From Bartonella harrusi (GTDB lineage: Bacteria; Pseudomonadota; Alphaproteobacteria; Rhizobiales; Rhizobiaceae): 64,000 nt of DNA. Every line of letters begins with the position of its first letter. Position 1 is the first letter of the stretch. The notes under the pieces were generated by a model, which made no database searches, was not told the origin of the DNA, and was given only the letters and a program-made list of their open reading frames with translations. A program made the position numbers and the translations under genes. The stretch spans positions 558,001 through 622,000 of the forward strand of contig NZ_CP101114.1 of assembly GCF_024297065.1 (NCBI RefSeq). Direction: 5' to 3'. This document shows, piece after piece, positions 20,900-30,792 of this stretch.

Positions 20900-22405
20900 T
20901 TAACCAATTTGTTCTGGAAGATAATTACTATCTGCCAGATCACTGAAGCGTGTGTAATCAGACTGAAAGGCAAGATGAACGGTCCCTGTTGGTCCATGGC
21001 GTTGTTTTGCAACAATAACGTCAGCTTTTCCAAAAGCTTTGTCCATTGTATTTTGCCATCTTTCATATTCAAGAGTGCCTATCTTTGGCTCTTCATTTTT
21101 GAGATAATATTCTTCACGGTAAACAAAAAGAACGATGTCAGCGTCTTGCTCAATAGAACCAGATTCACGCAAATCAGAGAGTTGTGGGCGTTTATCTGTT
21201 CGATTTTCAACTTGGCGCGAAAGCTGTGAAAGAGCAATGATGGGAATATTCAATTCTTTCGCCAATGCTTTTAATCCTGTGGTAATTTCTGTAATTTCCT
21301 GAACACGGTTTTCAGATGAACGTTTTGAATTGCTTGTCATTAACTGAATATAGTCAATAATCAAAACGTCTAAACCGTGTTGCCGCTTGAGACGGCGTGC
21401 GCGTGCTGCCAATTGTGTGATTGATATACCACCCGTTTGATCGATATAAAGCGGTGCTTTTTGTAAACGATTCATAGCACGGATAATTTTTGCAAATTGC
21501 TCTTCTGAAATATTCCCACGGCGGATATCAGAAGAAGAAACTTCGGTTTGTTCAGAAATAATACGGGTTGCCAGCTGTTCTGATGACATTTCCAGCGAGA
21601 AAAATCCAACAATGCCGCCTTCATTCTCTTGTGTTTTTCCATCACGATTGCAAGCATTGGCAATATTAAAAGCAATATTGGTTGCAAGTGAAGTTTTTCC
21701 CATTCCAGGGCGCCCGGCGAGGATAATAAGATCAGATTTTTGTAATCCTCCCATTTTTTCATCAAGTGTTTTAATGTGAGTCGCTATTCCTGATAAGTGT
21801 GAGGAACGCTTTTTAGCCGCACTTGCCATTTCAAGTGCTTTTTTGATAGCCTCATTGAAGTTCTCAAATCCCCCTCCATATTTTCCCTTTTCTGCTAATT
21901 CAAATAAATGTTGTTCAACGGTTTCAATTTGTCTAGAGGGTGTGAGTTCTACAGGAGCATCAAAGGCTGTATTGACAACTTGAGTTCCAATATTAATCAA
22001 GGAGCGTCGGAGAAAAAGATCATAGATGATCCGTCCATAATCTTGAGTATTAATGATTGTTACGGCTTCTTTTGTTAAACGAACAACGTAATTATATACA
22101 GTAATATCGGCAATTTTTTCTTCCGCTGGAATAAAAGGTTTTATGGTAACTGGATCGGCAATTTTTCCTTTTTCGATAAGATGAGATAAAACAGCGTAGA
22201 TTTTTTGATGGAGTGGTTCAAAAAAATGTTCGGGCTTCAAAAAATCTGCAACACGATCATGAGCATCATTGTTGATAAGAAGTGCTCCAAGCAAGGCTTG
22301 TTCAGCTTCAATATTATGTGGGAGTTGTTGGAAAGAAGAGGGGTCTTCTTTTTGTGAAGAGCTAAAATTAATGACGCTGGTTTCTTCCATAACAGTTTTT
22401 CTCAT
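20900..22405 (-). CDS. dnaB: Replicative DNA helicase DnaB
   Basis: The 501-residue reading has the N-terminal DnaB domain (NIEAEQALLGALLINND), Walker A AGRPGMGKTS, FFSLEMSSEQLATR, Walker B LIIDYIQLM and the RESGSIEQDADIVLFVYR arginine-finger region. It unwinds DNA at the replication fork as a hexamer. ATG 22405 is taken as the start; a TTG at 22426 also opens the frame and ATG 22390 is possible. No intein is present. Confidence 0.95.
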   Translation of the reverse strand: MRKTVMEETSVINFSSSQKEDPSSFQQLPHNIEAEQALLGALLINNDAHDRVADFLKPEHFFEPLHQKIYAVLSHLIEKGKIADPVTIKPFIPAEEKIADITVYNYVVRLTKEAVTIINTQDYGRIIYDLFLRRSLINIGTQVVNTAFDAPVELTPSRQIETVEQHLFELAEKGKYGGGFENFNEAIKKALEMASAAKKRSSHLSGIATHIKTLDEKMGGLQKSDLIILAGRPGMGKTSLATNIAFNIANACNRDGKTQENEGGIVGFFSLEMSSEQLATRIISEQTEVSSSDIRRGNISEEQFAKIIRAMNRLQKAPLYIDQTGGISITQLAARARRLKRQHGLDVLIIDYIQLMTSNSKRSSENRVQEITEITTGLKALAKELNIPIIALSQLSRQVENRTDKRPQLSDLRESGSIEQDADIVLFVYREEYYLKNEEPKIGTLEYERWQNTMDKAFGKADVIVAKQRHGPTGTVHLAFQSDYTRFSDLADSNYLPEQIG

Positions 22406-23030
22406 CAAAATTTCACGTTTAGGCAATCAATCGAGCTCTTTATATGAAAAGAAGCAGGAGACAGAATCTTGATTTTAAGTTCAAATCTTCCTTTCAATTC
22501 TTTTTAGTTCTCTCCAATTTCTGATTCACCATTTGTGTATTACTGGAGCTTATTCCTTTACATTTTATTTTCATAATATAGAAATTTTAGAAAATATGTA
22601 AATTTTCTAGATTGCACTTTGGGTTCTCTCAAAAACACAATGCTGTGTTTCTGGTGTTTTGAGGTTATAGGATGCTAGGGTTTTAATGGTGCTATAAGTA
22701 AAATTGCTTTTCTTTATAATGACAATTATTTTAAATGAGAGAAGAGGTTACAACCAATATACCACTTTAGGGGAAGAGCATTTTTTTTAAAGCAGAGAGT
22801 TAGAAATTTTCTTTCTCTTTGAAGAAAAAAGCATAGGCGCATTTTTGCTTACTATATTTTCTGGTGTGTCATTTTCTATACAATACTGAGGGGTGTTGTT
22901 GCCATAAAAATTCAACTTCCACGATAATACAACAGAACATGTAGCCTTTTAGGATAAATGTTCTGTTATACATCAATGCTATTAAGCGATAGAAAAACAG
23001 AAAATGCAAGATAGGTAATAAAAATAACAA
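22406..23030. other. Intergenic region between dnaB and rplI
   Basis: About 620 AT-rich bases without a supported gene. Two dyads are visible. One at 22628-22663 (CTCAAAA...TTTTGAG with an inner AAACACA/TGTGTTT arm) lies in the likely dnaB promoter region. Another at 22931-22967 pairs AACAGAACAT with ATGTTCTGTT downstream of rplI. Neither has a clear T run on the minus strand. Confidence 0.5.
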
Positions 23031-23627
23031 CTAAGCTTCTTTATCAATGCCCACTACATCATTATCGCCCATTTCTTCTACTGATAGCTCTTCCTCTGTT
23101 TCTGCTACGGATTCTTTTTGGGTATCATAGATCGCTTCAGCAGAAGTTAGAGTTTCACCTTCTGCTTGGCGTTGTGCCTCATTGGCTGAACGTGCAACAT
23201 TAATGACTAAAGAAATTTGAACTTCAGGGTGAAGACTAAGAGTGATGGTATGAAGGCCAATAGTTTTTATTGGATGATTCAGCTCAATCTGATTGCGTCC
23301 AATAGAAAAGCCCTCATTTGTTATAATTTCGGAAATATCGCGTGTTGATACAGATCCATAAAGTTGTCCTGTTTCACCCGCTGAACGAACGGCAACAAAT
23401 GATTTGCCGTCAAGTTTTTCAGCGATTTTTTGTGCTTCACTTTTGCGTTCAAGATTACGCGCTTCAAGTTGTGCACGTTGCATTTCAAAATGTCTTTTAT
23501 TAACTTCATTAGCGCGTAAAGCTTTGCCTTGAGGTAAGAGAAAGTTACGTGCATAACCGTCCTTAACAGAGACAACATCACCCATTTGACCAAGACGAGG
23601 AATGCGTTCAAGTAGAATAATATCCAT
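23031..23627 (-). CDS. rplI: 50S ribosomal protein L9
   Basis: The 198-residue protein begins [19 protein letters not shown] and has the L9 signature [13 protein letters not shown], then the central helix and the 23S-binding C-terminal domain. It is longer than the roughly 150 residues of E. coli L9, with an acidic tail rich in Glu, a feature I recall from other alphaproteobacteria. It lies with the DUF2232 gene, rpsR and rpsF. Confidence 0.96.
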   Translation of the reverse strand: MDIILLERIPRLGQMGDVVSVKDGYARNFLLPQGKALRANEVNKRHFEMQRAQLEARNLERKSEAQKIAEKLDGKSFVAVRSAGETGQLYGSVSTRDISEIITNEGFSIGRNQIELNHPIKTIGLHTITLSLHPEVQISLVINVARSANEAQRQAEGETLTSAEAIYDTQKESVAETEEELSVEEMGDNDVVGIDKEA

Positions 23628-23652
23628 AGTTTTTCCTTTCGAACAAATAAAT

Positions 23653-24633
23653 CTAGTGAAGTTTTTTGCGTGATTGAAGGTTATATTGAATGGTTGCCCA
23701 AATTCCCATTAAGAGCATCATGAAAGAAATAGGTGGAGCAAAAACGACAGTTAAGATGGCAATATAAACAAGAGAGAGGATAATAATCCGGCCATTGATT
23801 CCTTGTGTAATATTATGGAGATATGCTAAACCACTGATTGAGATAATAACAGTATACGCAATGCTAAAGACACGTATGCTCAAATTAAGAGGAGCACTCA
23901 ATTCAGCCATTGATACGAGGCAAACAACAATAAAAATAATAATTCCAGAAATTGGAAAACGGAGAGTCTTACTCCAATCATCTCGAGGTCTTTTCAACCA
24001 CTTCATATGTTGAGCTGTAATTATTGAAAAATAAAGATTACCAATGAGAAAAAGTAAACTATAAATTGTGAGAGCAATAGCTGTTAAAGTTGCTGTATTT
24101 GCCATGACAAAGTCGCTAAAAGCGCGGATATCAGTTTCCTTGAGTGATGGCGATTGTTGCAGAGCTTGTACTATGTTTGCTGTAACTTTTTTTATAATAA
24201 TGGGTGTGGATGAATGGGTTTGAATATAAACTCCGATAAAGGCTGCTATAAGAGCAATAAAGTTCGTTAAATGAAAAATAATCGATGATAATGGATACCA
24301 TATCAGAGTGTTTTTCTTATGGTCTGGTCGTGCAAGTCCAAGGAGCCAAGAAGCATAGACAGCAGGAAGAAAAAATAATAGCATAAAGCTAAGAGCAATA
24401 TAGGTATTCGTGGTTATGATAAGAACAATCGTCGCACTTATGAGAGCAACGATGCTGGCTAATGTCCCTTGACCGAACGCAACAATAAAAATTGGCAATG
24501 AAAGAAAACAACCAAGAAGAAGAGAAAAATAGGGTACGACATTTGCAACGCTGATAAGCGCCATCCCTATTACAACAGCAAAAAGCCCCGCCAAAATACC
24601 GGTCATTATCTTATAAACATGAAAATCGCTCAT
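23653..24633 (-). CDS. DUF2232 polytopic membrane protein
   Basis: The 326-residue protein has about eight hydrophobic segments and no catalytic motif that I recognise. DUF2232 (YybS-like) proteins sit between rpsR and rplI in many Rhizobiales, and the position here supports the assignment. The function is unknown. Confidence 0.8.
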   Translation of the reverse strand: MSDFHVYKIMTGILAGLFAVVIGMALISVANVVPYFSLLLGCFLSLPIFIVAFGQGTLASIVALISATIVLIITTNTYIALSFMLLFFLPAVYASWLLGLARPDHKKNTLIWYPLSSIIFHLTNFIALIAAFIGVYIQTHSSTPIIIKKVTANIVQALQQSPSLKETDIRAFSDFVMANTATLTAIALTIYSLLFLIGNLYFSIITAQHMKWLKRPRDDWSKTLRFPISGIIIFIVVCLVSMAELSAPLNLSIRVFSIAYTVIISISGLAYLHNITQGINGRIIILSLVYIAILTVVFAPPISFMMLLMGIWATIQYNLQSRKKLH

Positions 24634-24744
24634 TTATCGCTGTCCTGCCGTTTGCAGTTAGGGGCATTACAATACCTCAACTTTTGGTATCTTTATACTC
24701 TTCGTATAATCCACAACCAGTTTTTATTAAATCATATAAGAAAA

Positions 24745-24769
24745 GCAACTGGGGTGTTCCCCCAGTTGC
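24745..24769 (-). terminator. Probable terminator after rpsF-rpsR
   Basis: A perfect 10-bp stem (GCAACTGGGG with CCCCAGTTGC) and 5-base loop lies 16 bases past the rpsR stop. Read on the minus strand it is followed by TTTTCTTAT, as expected of an intrinsic terminator. Confidence 0.8.
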
Positions 24770-24785
24770 ATAATATATTAACAGC

Positions 24786-25034
24786 CTACTTTATAACGTA
24801 TGGGAGTAATCCTAGAAAACGAGCACGTTTAATAGCATTCGCTAACTCACGCTGTTTTCTCTGACTGACGGCTGTAATACGCGAAGGAACGATTTTTCCT
24901 CGCTCTGAAATATAACGTTGCAACAATTTGACATCTTTATAATCAATTTTTGGAGCATTCGCACCTAAAAACGGACATGTTTTACGACGACGATGAAAAG
25001 GACGACGTGCTGCAGTTTGATTCATATCGGTCAT
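24786..25034 (-). CDS. rpsR: 30S ribosomal protein S18
   Basis: The 82-residue protein has the S18 core [28 protein letters not shown] and [22 protein letters not shown] in pieces. ATG 25034 overlaps the rpsF stop by one base; ATG 25025 (MNQTAARR) is the alternative start. S18 forms a pair with S6 on the small subunit platform. Confidence 0.96.
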   Translation of the reverse strand: MTDMNQTAARRPFHRRRKTCPFLGANAPKIDYKDVKLLQRYISERGKIVPSRITAVSQRKQRELANAIKRARFLGLLPYVIK

Positions 25035-25441
25035 TATTCTACTCCTTCTATAACATCTTCACGTTGGCGACGCGGGGAGCGATACCGCTCTTCATCGTGA
25101 CCAATGTGATCATTACGATCAATACGTGAAAATATAGGAGATTTTTCTTTTTCGTGTTTTTCTACGCGAATGGTCATATAACGCAAAATATCTTCATTAA
25201 TACGCATTTGACGTTCAACTTCAGCAATTGCTGTTGCTGGTGCATCGATATTAACCAGCACATAATAAGCTTTACGATTTTTGCGAATACGATAAGCGAG
25301 AGGGCGAAGACCCCAATTTTCTGTACGCCCAACTTTCCCACCGTGCGCTTCAATGACCCCTTTATAGGTACTTAACAGTTCATCAATTTGCTGCGGTGCA
25401 ATGTCTTGCCGAGCAAGGAATATATGTTCATAAAGAGCCAT
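25034..25441 (-). CDS. rpsF: 30S ribosomal protein S6
   Basis: The 135-residue reading begins [14 protein letters not shown] and contains [21 protein letters not shown], the S6 signature region. An upstream in-frame start at 25459 is rejected because GAAAGG lies at the right distance before ATG 25441. The C-terminal extension rich in Arg and Glu is usual in alphaproteobacteria. It is first in the rpsF-rpsR-DUF2232-rplI group. Confidence 0.95.
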   Translation of the reverse strand: MALYEHIFLARQDIAPQQIDELLSTYKGVIEAHGGKVGRTENWGLRPLAYRIRKNRKAYYVLVNIDAPATAIAEVERQMRINEDILRYMTIRVEKHEKEKSPIFSRIDRNDHIGHDEERYRSPRRQREDVIEGVE

Positions 25442-25566
25442 TGCTTTGCCTTTCTTCAATTAAACTTTACCGGTTTTAGCGCAAAGCCTCTGCGACTTGT
25501 CTTTTTTGGAAATCCAAAGAAGAAAGGACGCGCGTACAATTTGAGACATCCGAGAGCGGAGACACA

Positions 25567-25624
25567 GGAGGTCGGAAACATTGCGTTTCCTACTGATAAC
25601 TCTTCAGTCCTCCGTTCAACCTCC
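25567..25624 (-). promoter_or_regulatory. Structured 5' leader of rpsF mRNA
   Basis: On the transcribed strand upstream of rpsF an outer 6-bp stem (25567-25572 with 25619-25624) encloses two perfect hairpins: 25574-25579 with 25585-25590, and 25592-25596 with 25604-25608. A three-way junction of this type, about 130 bases before the start, suggests an autoregulatory leader. S6:S18-binding leaders are known in many bacteria, but I could not fit the full known consensus. Confidence 0.45.
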
Positions 25625-25792
25625 AGCTAAAATGCCGGTAACAAACGTTTGACGTTTACAACTTATCTTTTAGAATAGCAAGCTTATGTGCATAAAAAAA
25701 TCGATTTATTAAATCTTGAGATATTTTTTATACAGTTCACTCTTTTTACAAAAAGATGATGCTGTAAAGCTATGAACATGAAGGGAAGAAGA

Positions 25793-26371
25793 ATGAATTG
25801 TTTAAACCAGATTGATGTTGCACTCTTTGAAATGCTTGCTGGCAATCATCAATCTTGGCCGGTTTTAATTTTGTTTAGTATTTTTTGTGCGAAGTTTTTA
25901 ATTTACATTATTCCATTACATCTCTGTGTGTTGTGGTTTTGTGGTCAAGAGAAGGAACGACGCGTAGCACTAAGCATTGTTATGAGTATTTGTGTGTCTC
26001 TTTTTATAGGTTATCTCATTTCTCTTATTTATTTTCATCCACGTCCATTTGTTGCGGGATTGTCAATACCATTGATTAAACATAAAGCAACAGCCTCTTT
26101 TCCTAGTAATCATGCCTTGACTATTGCATCTTATACAGCAAGTCTTTGTTTTTATAGATATAAAGTCGCATCTCAGTTTGCAACGGTATTTTTATGTTTG
26201 ATTTGTTGGGGACGTATCTTTGTTGGTGTACATTATCCTTTTGATGTTTTGGCTGGTATAATTTTAGGCAGCCTTATAAGCTGGGGCGTTATTCAGTTTA
26301 TAGTGCCATATTTTCCTAAGTTTCTCTATCAAATTCCGCTATCGATTAAGAAAAGACATAAAAATCAATAA
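25793..26371 (+). CDS. PAP2-family phosphatase
   Basis: The 192-residue membrane protein has the three PAP2 motifs: a Arg-Pro pair in YFHPRPF, SFPSNHA, and GRIFVGVHYPFDV with the catalytic His. Such enzymes dephosphorylate undecaprenyl diphosphate or lipid A phosphates; the BcrC type is the likeliest. ATG 25793 is preferred to 25772 because AGGGAAG precedes it. It borders the accessory region to the right. Confidence 0.82.
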   Translation: MNCLNQIDVALFEMLAGNHQSWPVLILFSIFCAKFLIYIIPLHLCVLWFCGQEKERRVALSIVMSICVSLFIGYLISLIYFHPRPFVAGLSIPLIKHKATASFPSNHALTIASYTASLCFYRYKVASQFATVFLCLICWGRIFVGVHYPFDVLAGIILGSLISWGVIQFIVPYFPKFLYQIPLSIKKRHKNQ

Positions 26372-26373
26372 GC

Positions 26374-26974
26374 CACATGAAAGGCAAGGAATTTGATGTT
26401 TAGTGATGCTATGATATTTTTTGCTTGAGCTTATTTTGCGGTTGGCATTCTTTGTATAGAGAGACACCATTTTATCGTCTGTCCATCCAAAGATTGCTTT
26501 AAGCTGTGAGACTGTTAAATCTGAATTAGCAGCCATGTATTGCTGCTAATTTTGGCAAAATAGGTAGAAAAATATTTGTTTAGAATTTACTTTTCTGTTT
26601 TTAAGTGAATAATATTATCTTTGACGCCTTTTCACTAATACGAACGGCATCACCACAACGGCAAGCCCGTCTATAGGAGAAGATCAATCTAGACGCGTTC
26701 GTGTGTTCCTAAAGTCCATGTTTATAATATTTCTCAACATCTTCTTCTGTTTAAACAGCAAATTTATTTTTATTATTGTAAGTTATTTTTTTACTTCTGC
26801 TTTTGGATTGTTTTCTAAAAGACTTTATTCAATTACCAAATTAAAAAGACCATTAAGGGTTTTTAGAGAATTTTGAACTATTGCAGCTATCTCTTTGAGG
26901 CGTTCAATACCAGCTATAAACTGTTTCTTCTCGACGGTTTGGTATGAATATTCCCTATTGAAGTACACTTTCAT
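26374..26974 (-). pseudogene. Decayed tyrosine recombinase (phage-type integrase)
   Basis: Read on the minus strand in patched frames, the segment gives consecutive pieces of a phage integrase: SLKTLNGLFNLVIE, then LLENNPKAEVKK, ITYNNKNKFAV, TEEDVEKYYKHG, GDAVRISEK, NIIHLKTEK and the C-terminal SQLKAIFGWTDDKMVSLYTK with the family-like Tyr. Several stops and frameshifts interrupt it, so it is not functional. It may be the relic of whatever inserted the accessory genes to its right. Confidence 0.7.
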
Positions 26975-27479
26975 AAGAGTGTGTTCTCTTTGTCTTTTCG
27001 TACTTTTAATTATGCTATATCAAGAAATGCTATTACACTGTTTGAGAAGCCATGCAAAAAAATTTTCAACAAGTTTCTCTCGCTTGGATTTGGGAGATAT
27101 CAGTCCTTGTAATTGAGCAAGTGCGTTTTTGTAATTATAAACGAACTCTTGTGTTCAAGAGATTCCTCGTATTCTCATACGTTACCCATGACCAATACGC
27201 ACATACCATAAAATTTTTACTATGGCGTGTAATTTTCCTATCCAAGCTAACAGTCATGAGCATAATCGTCATCATAAACCTTAATATAGCCAAAAACCTT
27301 AACAATGTGAAGGTTTCAACCAGAACAAAATTTATTTCTATTCTATCTTTATTGGAATTGATTTGGTAAAAAAGGCTGCGAGATTTTTTTATGCCATAAA
27401 AAAATGGTTATCACCAGCTTGCCCTTCAAATACTTCGCTTTTTAAATTCTCTTGAAAGGCGCAATCTCTTTTTTCTTTT
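26975..27479. other. AT-rich region with no supported gene
   Basis: About 500 bases between the integrase relic and the methyltransferase gene. A minus-strand open stretch near 27010-27110 (NALAQLQGLI, REKLVENFFAWLL) could be transposase-like or integrase-like residue, but it has stops on both sides and no start. Confidence 0.4.
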
Positions 27480-28367
27480 TTAGCGCACGCGTTGATATTG
27501 GCTTGCGTACCGTTTTAAAAATCCTCTTTCAACCAAGGTGCGTCTTAAACGTGCAAAATCTACAGTAAAGAGGCTGCATATCTTTGAGATTTCAGTTTCG
27601 CTATAGATTTTTTCCATTTGAAATGCCTCACTCATTTTTGTAAGCATATCTTCAGTTTCTAGGGAACGGTCACCTAAATTTTCCATATTTCGTACGTTTT
27701 TATCTTCTAGTGCTTGCCATAATGTATCTACGATTTGAAATCCCTCTTTTGTGTTTTGAATAAGACCAAGATTCAAAAGGCGATTAATGGATTTATGAAT
27801 GCTTTTAACATCTGAATCGACATGTTTGAGAATATCAGAAAGATTTTTAGCGCCAAGTATAATTGTTGCATAAACGGCGCGTAAGGTAGGAGAGGTCATT
27901 GCAGAAATCAAAGAATTGCGTATATTGCGTTTATGAAGTGCTTCTTTTCCCATGGGTAAAAGATCATTGCGAATAGGCAGTTCATTGATCTCTCTCAATT
28001 CTGATTGTAATGATTGTGAGCGCACAATTTGTTCAATACTAGTGCGTTTACGGATGATACCGAGACCACTTTGGCGATATTTGTGGTTTTCGGGCAGTGT
28101 TAAAGCTTCATAGGAGCGATCGAGTCGATAGAGGATTTCTTCCCATAGAGGGGTTCTTATGCGTCGAACACGTTGTTCGCCATTAAGGGTGACGGCTGTC
28201 GTCATTATTGGTTCGTGAAGACAGAGATAACCACCAGGAGTGATATGTTCCCAAAGTGTTATAATAAATCGCACATCATCTGCTGGAGTTCCAGCATCAA
28301 TCCAAGCAAAATCTATTGGCCCCCAAGATTTGAGTGTATTTTCATCGAGGGAGAAAAAATTATTCAT
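27480..28367 (-). pseudogene. Methyltransferase, C-terminal part with DUF2087-like tail
   Basis: The 295-residue frame starts in the middle of a Rossmann fold (PIDFAWIDAGTPADD, then ITPGGYLCLHEP) and ends with a helix-turn-helix-like tail (IYSETEISKICSLFTVDF, RRTLVERGFLKR) resembling DUF2087. The first part of the fold is in the preceding frame, 28362-28719. Deleting one T near 28360 joins them into one 412-residue protein. An ATG overlapping the upstream stop could still allow coupled re-initiation, so translation as two pieces is possible. Confidence 0.65.
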
Positions 28368-28719
28368 TAATAAATGTTACAGTGTTTTTTTCAATATTGG
28401 CATTGAGAAGTTTTTGCCATGCTTCTTCTGCTGATTGACCTTCTGCTGTAAAATCATCAATTGTGATAAGTCGTGGTTCATAAGTGTCTGGAATTCCTGA
28501 GGGGTCGAGCAGAGCTGTGCGCTCCTCCCAGTGAGAGGATTCGAGAAGTCTTTTATCTTGTTGCCATGATAATTTAGCTTTTTGAAGGGATTGAGCAATA
28601 AAGCATGTGCTATCGCCGGCACCGATTTCAATAACTGTGCGTGGTCTTGCCATTTGAATAAGTGTATAAATAAGTTCAGCACTCTTTTCTGTTCCCATTC
28701 CAGGTCTTATCAGTGGCAT
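28360..28719 (-). pseudogene. Methyltransferase, N-terminal SAM-binding part
   Basis: The 119-residue frame starts at ATG 28719 behind an AAGGA site and carries the SAM-binding motif I VIEIGAGDST. It stops at 28360 just before the rest of the fold begins in the next frame. A class I methyltransferase needs both parts. The gene follows the 224-aa gene by 10 bases and looks like the last member of the peptide-linked cluster. True frameshift, sequencing error at the T-rich junction, or coupled translation are all possible. Confidence 0.65.
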
Positions 28720-28729
28720 CTTTTTATCC

Positions 28730-29404
28730 TTATAAGAGAAGAAATCGCAACATTCCTGCTTTAACAAAAAGCTTTATTGAATTGTCTACAGGGTGTTGAA
28801 TAGGTATCGGTGTTGCAGCTCTTTTTAAGAAATGCTTGGTTTTTTCATTAAGCCGAATTGTGCGCCCATTAAGCTGGTTGATGGCAAGGTAGCCGATGGG
28901 AGAGTGAGTGATAAAGCATGTTGGTTCTCGTAAAAGAGCTGTTGCATTATCCTCTGAAAGGGCTTTTTGATCTGTTTCAATGATTCCATGCCGCACCAAT
29001 GATATCAAAAGAATTCCAGCAGAGAAAAGAGAACCATTAAGTTGTATTTTTTTCAATGATTGTATAACACATCCTTCACGAAGTGCTTCAGATGTTTGAA
29101 AATCAAATCCACCGAATGCTGCTCCTGTTGGAAAAACAGCAGTGATAGGTTGAATTTGGCGTTTTCCAATTAAGGCGGGTTTCTCCTTCTGTATCTGTAC
29201 ATCCTTTGCCCATTGAACACGTGCCAAAGGATTTAATTCACGTGGATAAACAGCTAAAGAATTTATGGCTATCGGCGGAGTAGGTTTTTGCAATTCAAGG
29301 GAATGGATGTACTCATGACAATCATGTTGCATATAGTCTGCAAGTTGCCATACATAACCGCCTGTTCCATTGTAAAAATTTAAACCTATCGGGTCTTGTT
29401 GCAT
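28730..29404 (-). CDS. Unrecognised 224-aa protein of the peptide-linked cluster
   Basis: I do not recognise this protein. It has no signal peptide or clear membrane segment. The C-terminal third (GYLAINQLNGRTIRLNE, then KLFVKAGMLRFLLL) resembles the winged-helix-like tail of the cluster's JmjC-type oxygenase, and the middle has a stretch GSLFSAGILLISLVRHGIIE that could also be winged helix. It lies between the MFS gene (191 bases upstream) and the methyltransferase (10 bases downstream). A peptide-binding or tailoring role is only a guess from position. Confidence 0.6.
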   Translation of the reverse strand: MQQDPIGLNFYNGTGGYVWQLADYMQHDCHEYIHSLELQKPTPPIAINSLAVYPRELNPLARVQWAKDVQIQKEKPALIGKRQIQPITAVFPTGAAFGGFDFQTSEALREGCVIQSLKKIQLNGSLFSAGILLISLVRHGIIETDQKALSEDNATALLREPTCFITHSPIGYLAINQLNGRTIRLNEKTKHFLKRAATPIPIQHPVDNSIKLFVKAGMLRFLLL

Positions 29405-29595
29405 AATGTTAAATCGACTTATTGGACTCTTTCGAGATTACAAGCTTTTGAAAAATTTGTTCCTATATATTTTAGGACATGAAATCAGATTGACTCATAA
29501 GAGGTTTATATTATTTCAAAATCAACAATTCTATCGAGTAGTTGTAGCACCTTTTAGCTTGTTGCATTGTTTACTTTAGAAAAAAACGAAGGTTT

Positions 29596-30792
29596 CTACG
29601 AACTATCATCAACTTCCCTTTTTTGTACAGTGCTATTTAACACAAAACCTAAAGTGCCTACGACCATTGTGGCGATGCCGATTGCAAGGAGAGTATTTTG
29701 GGTATCATGTACACGAATAAAGCCTGCTCCGATAAAACCAATACACACAGATGTTTGTAGAATGAAGACATAGGCTGGCATTTGATTGTTTCTATGTTCT
29801 TTCGCAATGGCTTTCATCATAAAGCTTGCCATGAGGGCGTTTTGTACGCCATTGGCTGCTCCAAGGATAAAAAATGAAACCATCATCAACCAAACAAAAT
29901 CTGTTAAGGAAAAACAGAAAACTCCAAAGCCAATGATTGTTGCGGCCAAAGATGCTCCAGCGGCATTGCCAAAGCGATGAAAGAGGCTAGAGAAGCAGAG
30001 TGGACCAACCACTAATCCTAGACTTACCATGCTTGCGATCATTCCATATGTTTGCGCGCTTAAATGAAGATTGGTACGGATACGGACAATAGATAAAACG
30101 TTGAGAGCAGAGGTGAGTATGATGGTGATAATGAGTGGCGTAAGAGCATAGAGAACATTTTTTTTACGCAATAATCCTCTTACATCTAGTCCTTTTTTGG
30201 TTTGCTCGGATGTGTTGATCTTTTCTGAATGTATTTTTAATATTTCAACACAGAATGTGGTGATAAAGGTTGCACAAAGAACGATGACTGAAAGCACAAA
30301 CAACCCTTTTTGTCCGTTTGATAAACTATATAACAGACCCCCTAAGAGGGGGCCTCCAATATAACCAAGGTTGCGAACTGTTTGGATGATACGATTGATG
30401 AAGTCTAACTGGTGATCATTCTTGACAAATTCAGGGACAGAAACGAGGATTGCAGACCAAAAGAGTGATCCAGCACATCCTAGTGCAAAAGAAATGGAAA
30501 TGTATGCCCAAAATTGGTTTACGATTGCAGCTATGGCTATAAATATTGCTTGAAACAATAAAACAGCAGGCACTGTATAGGTGGAGCTGAGAAGATATAA
30601 GAGCCGTGGTGCAACTGGTCCAGCACAAATTGCACCGATAAGTCCGGCGAGCAAGAGCATTGAAAGAGAAGATGTGCTTTTTGCTAAGTGGAGAGCAAAT
30701 GTAACTTGCGCTGTTTCATCGGTAAAGCTGCTTAAAGCTAAAACAAGAAAAAAGCAAATTTGGGCAAGAATAATGGATTTTTTCTTTATCAA
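29596..30792 (-). CDS. Major facilitator superfamily transporter
   Basis: The 398-residue reading has about 12 hydrophobic helices and MFS-like loops (NRIIQTVRNLGYIGGPLLGG). It lacks a signature that names a substrate. The JmjC gene ends in TTTGA, and a TTG at 30792 overlaps its stop with GGGGA seven bases before, so a TTG start with coupled translation is likely; a longer start at 30843 is possible. In this cluster it could export the peptide product. Confidence 0.8.
   Translation of the reverse strand: MIKKKSIILAQICFFLVLALSSFTDETAQVTFALHLAKSTSSLSMLLLAGLIGAICAGPVAPRLLYLLSSTYTVPAVLLFQAIFIAIAAIVNQFWAYISISFALGCAGSLFWSAILVSVPEFVKNDHQLDFINRIIQTVRNLGYIGGPLLGGLLYSLSNGQKGLFVLSVIVLCATFITTFCVEILKIHSEKINTSEQTKKGLDVRGLLRKKNVLYALTPLIITIILTSALNVLSIVRIRTNLHLSAQTYGMIASMVSLGLVVGPLCFSSLFHRFGNAAGASLAATIIGFGVFCFSLTDFVWLMMVSFFILGAANGVQNALMASFMMKAIAKEHRNNQMPAYVFILQTSVCIGFIGAGFIRVHDTQNTLLAIGIATMVVGTLGFVLNSTVQKREVDDSS

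Noticed and set aside
23031..23627. L9 longer than in E. coli
   Set aside because: The acidic C-terminal extension is common in alphaproteobacteria, so it is not a fusion or anomaly.
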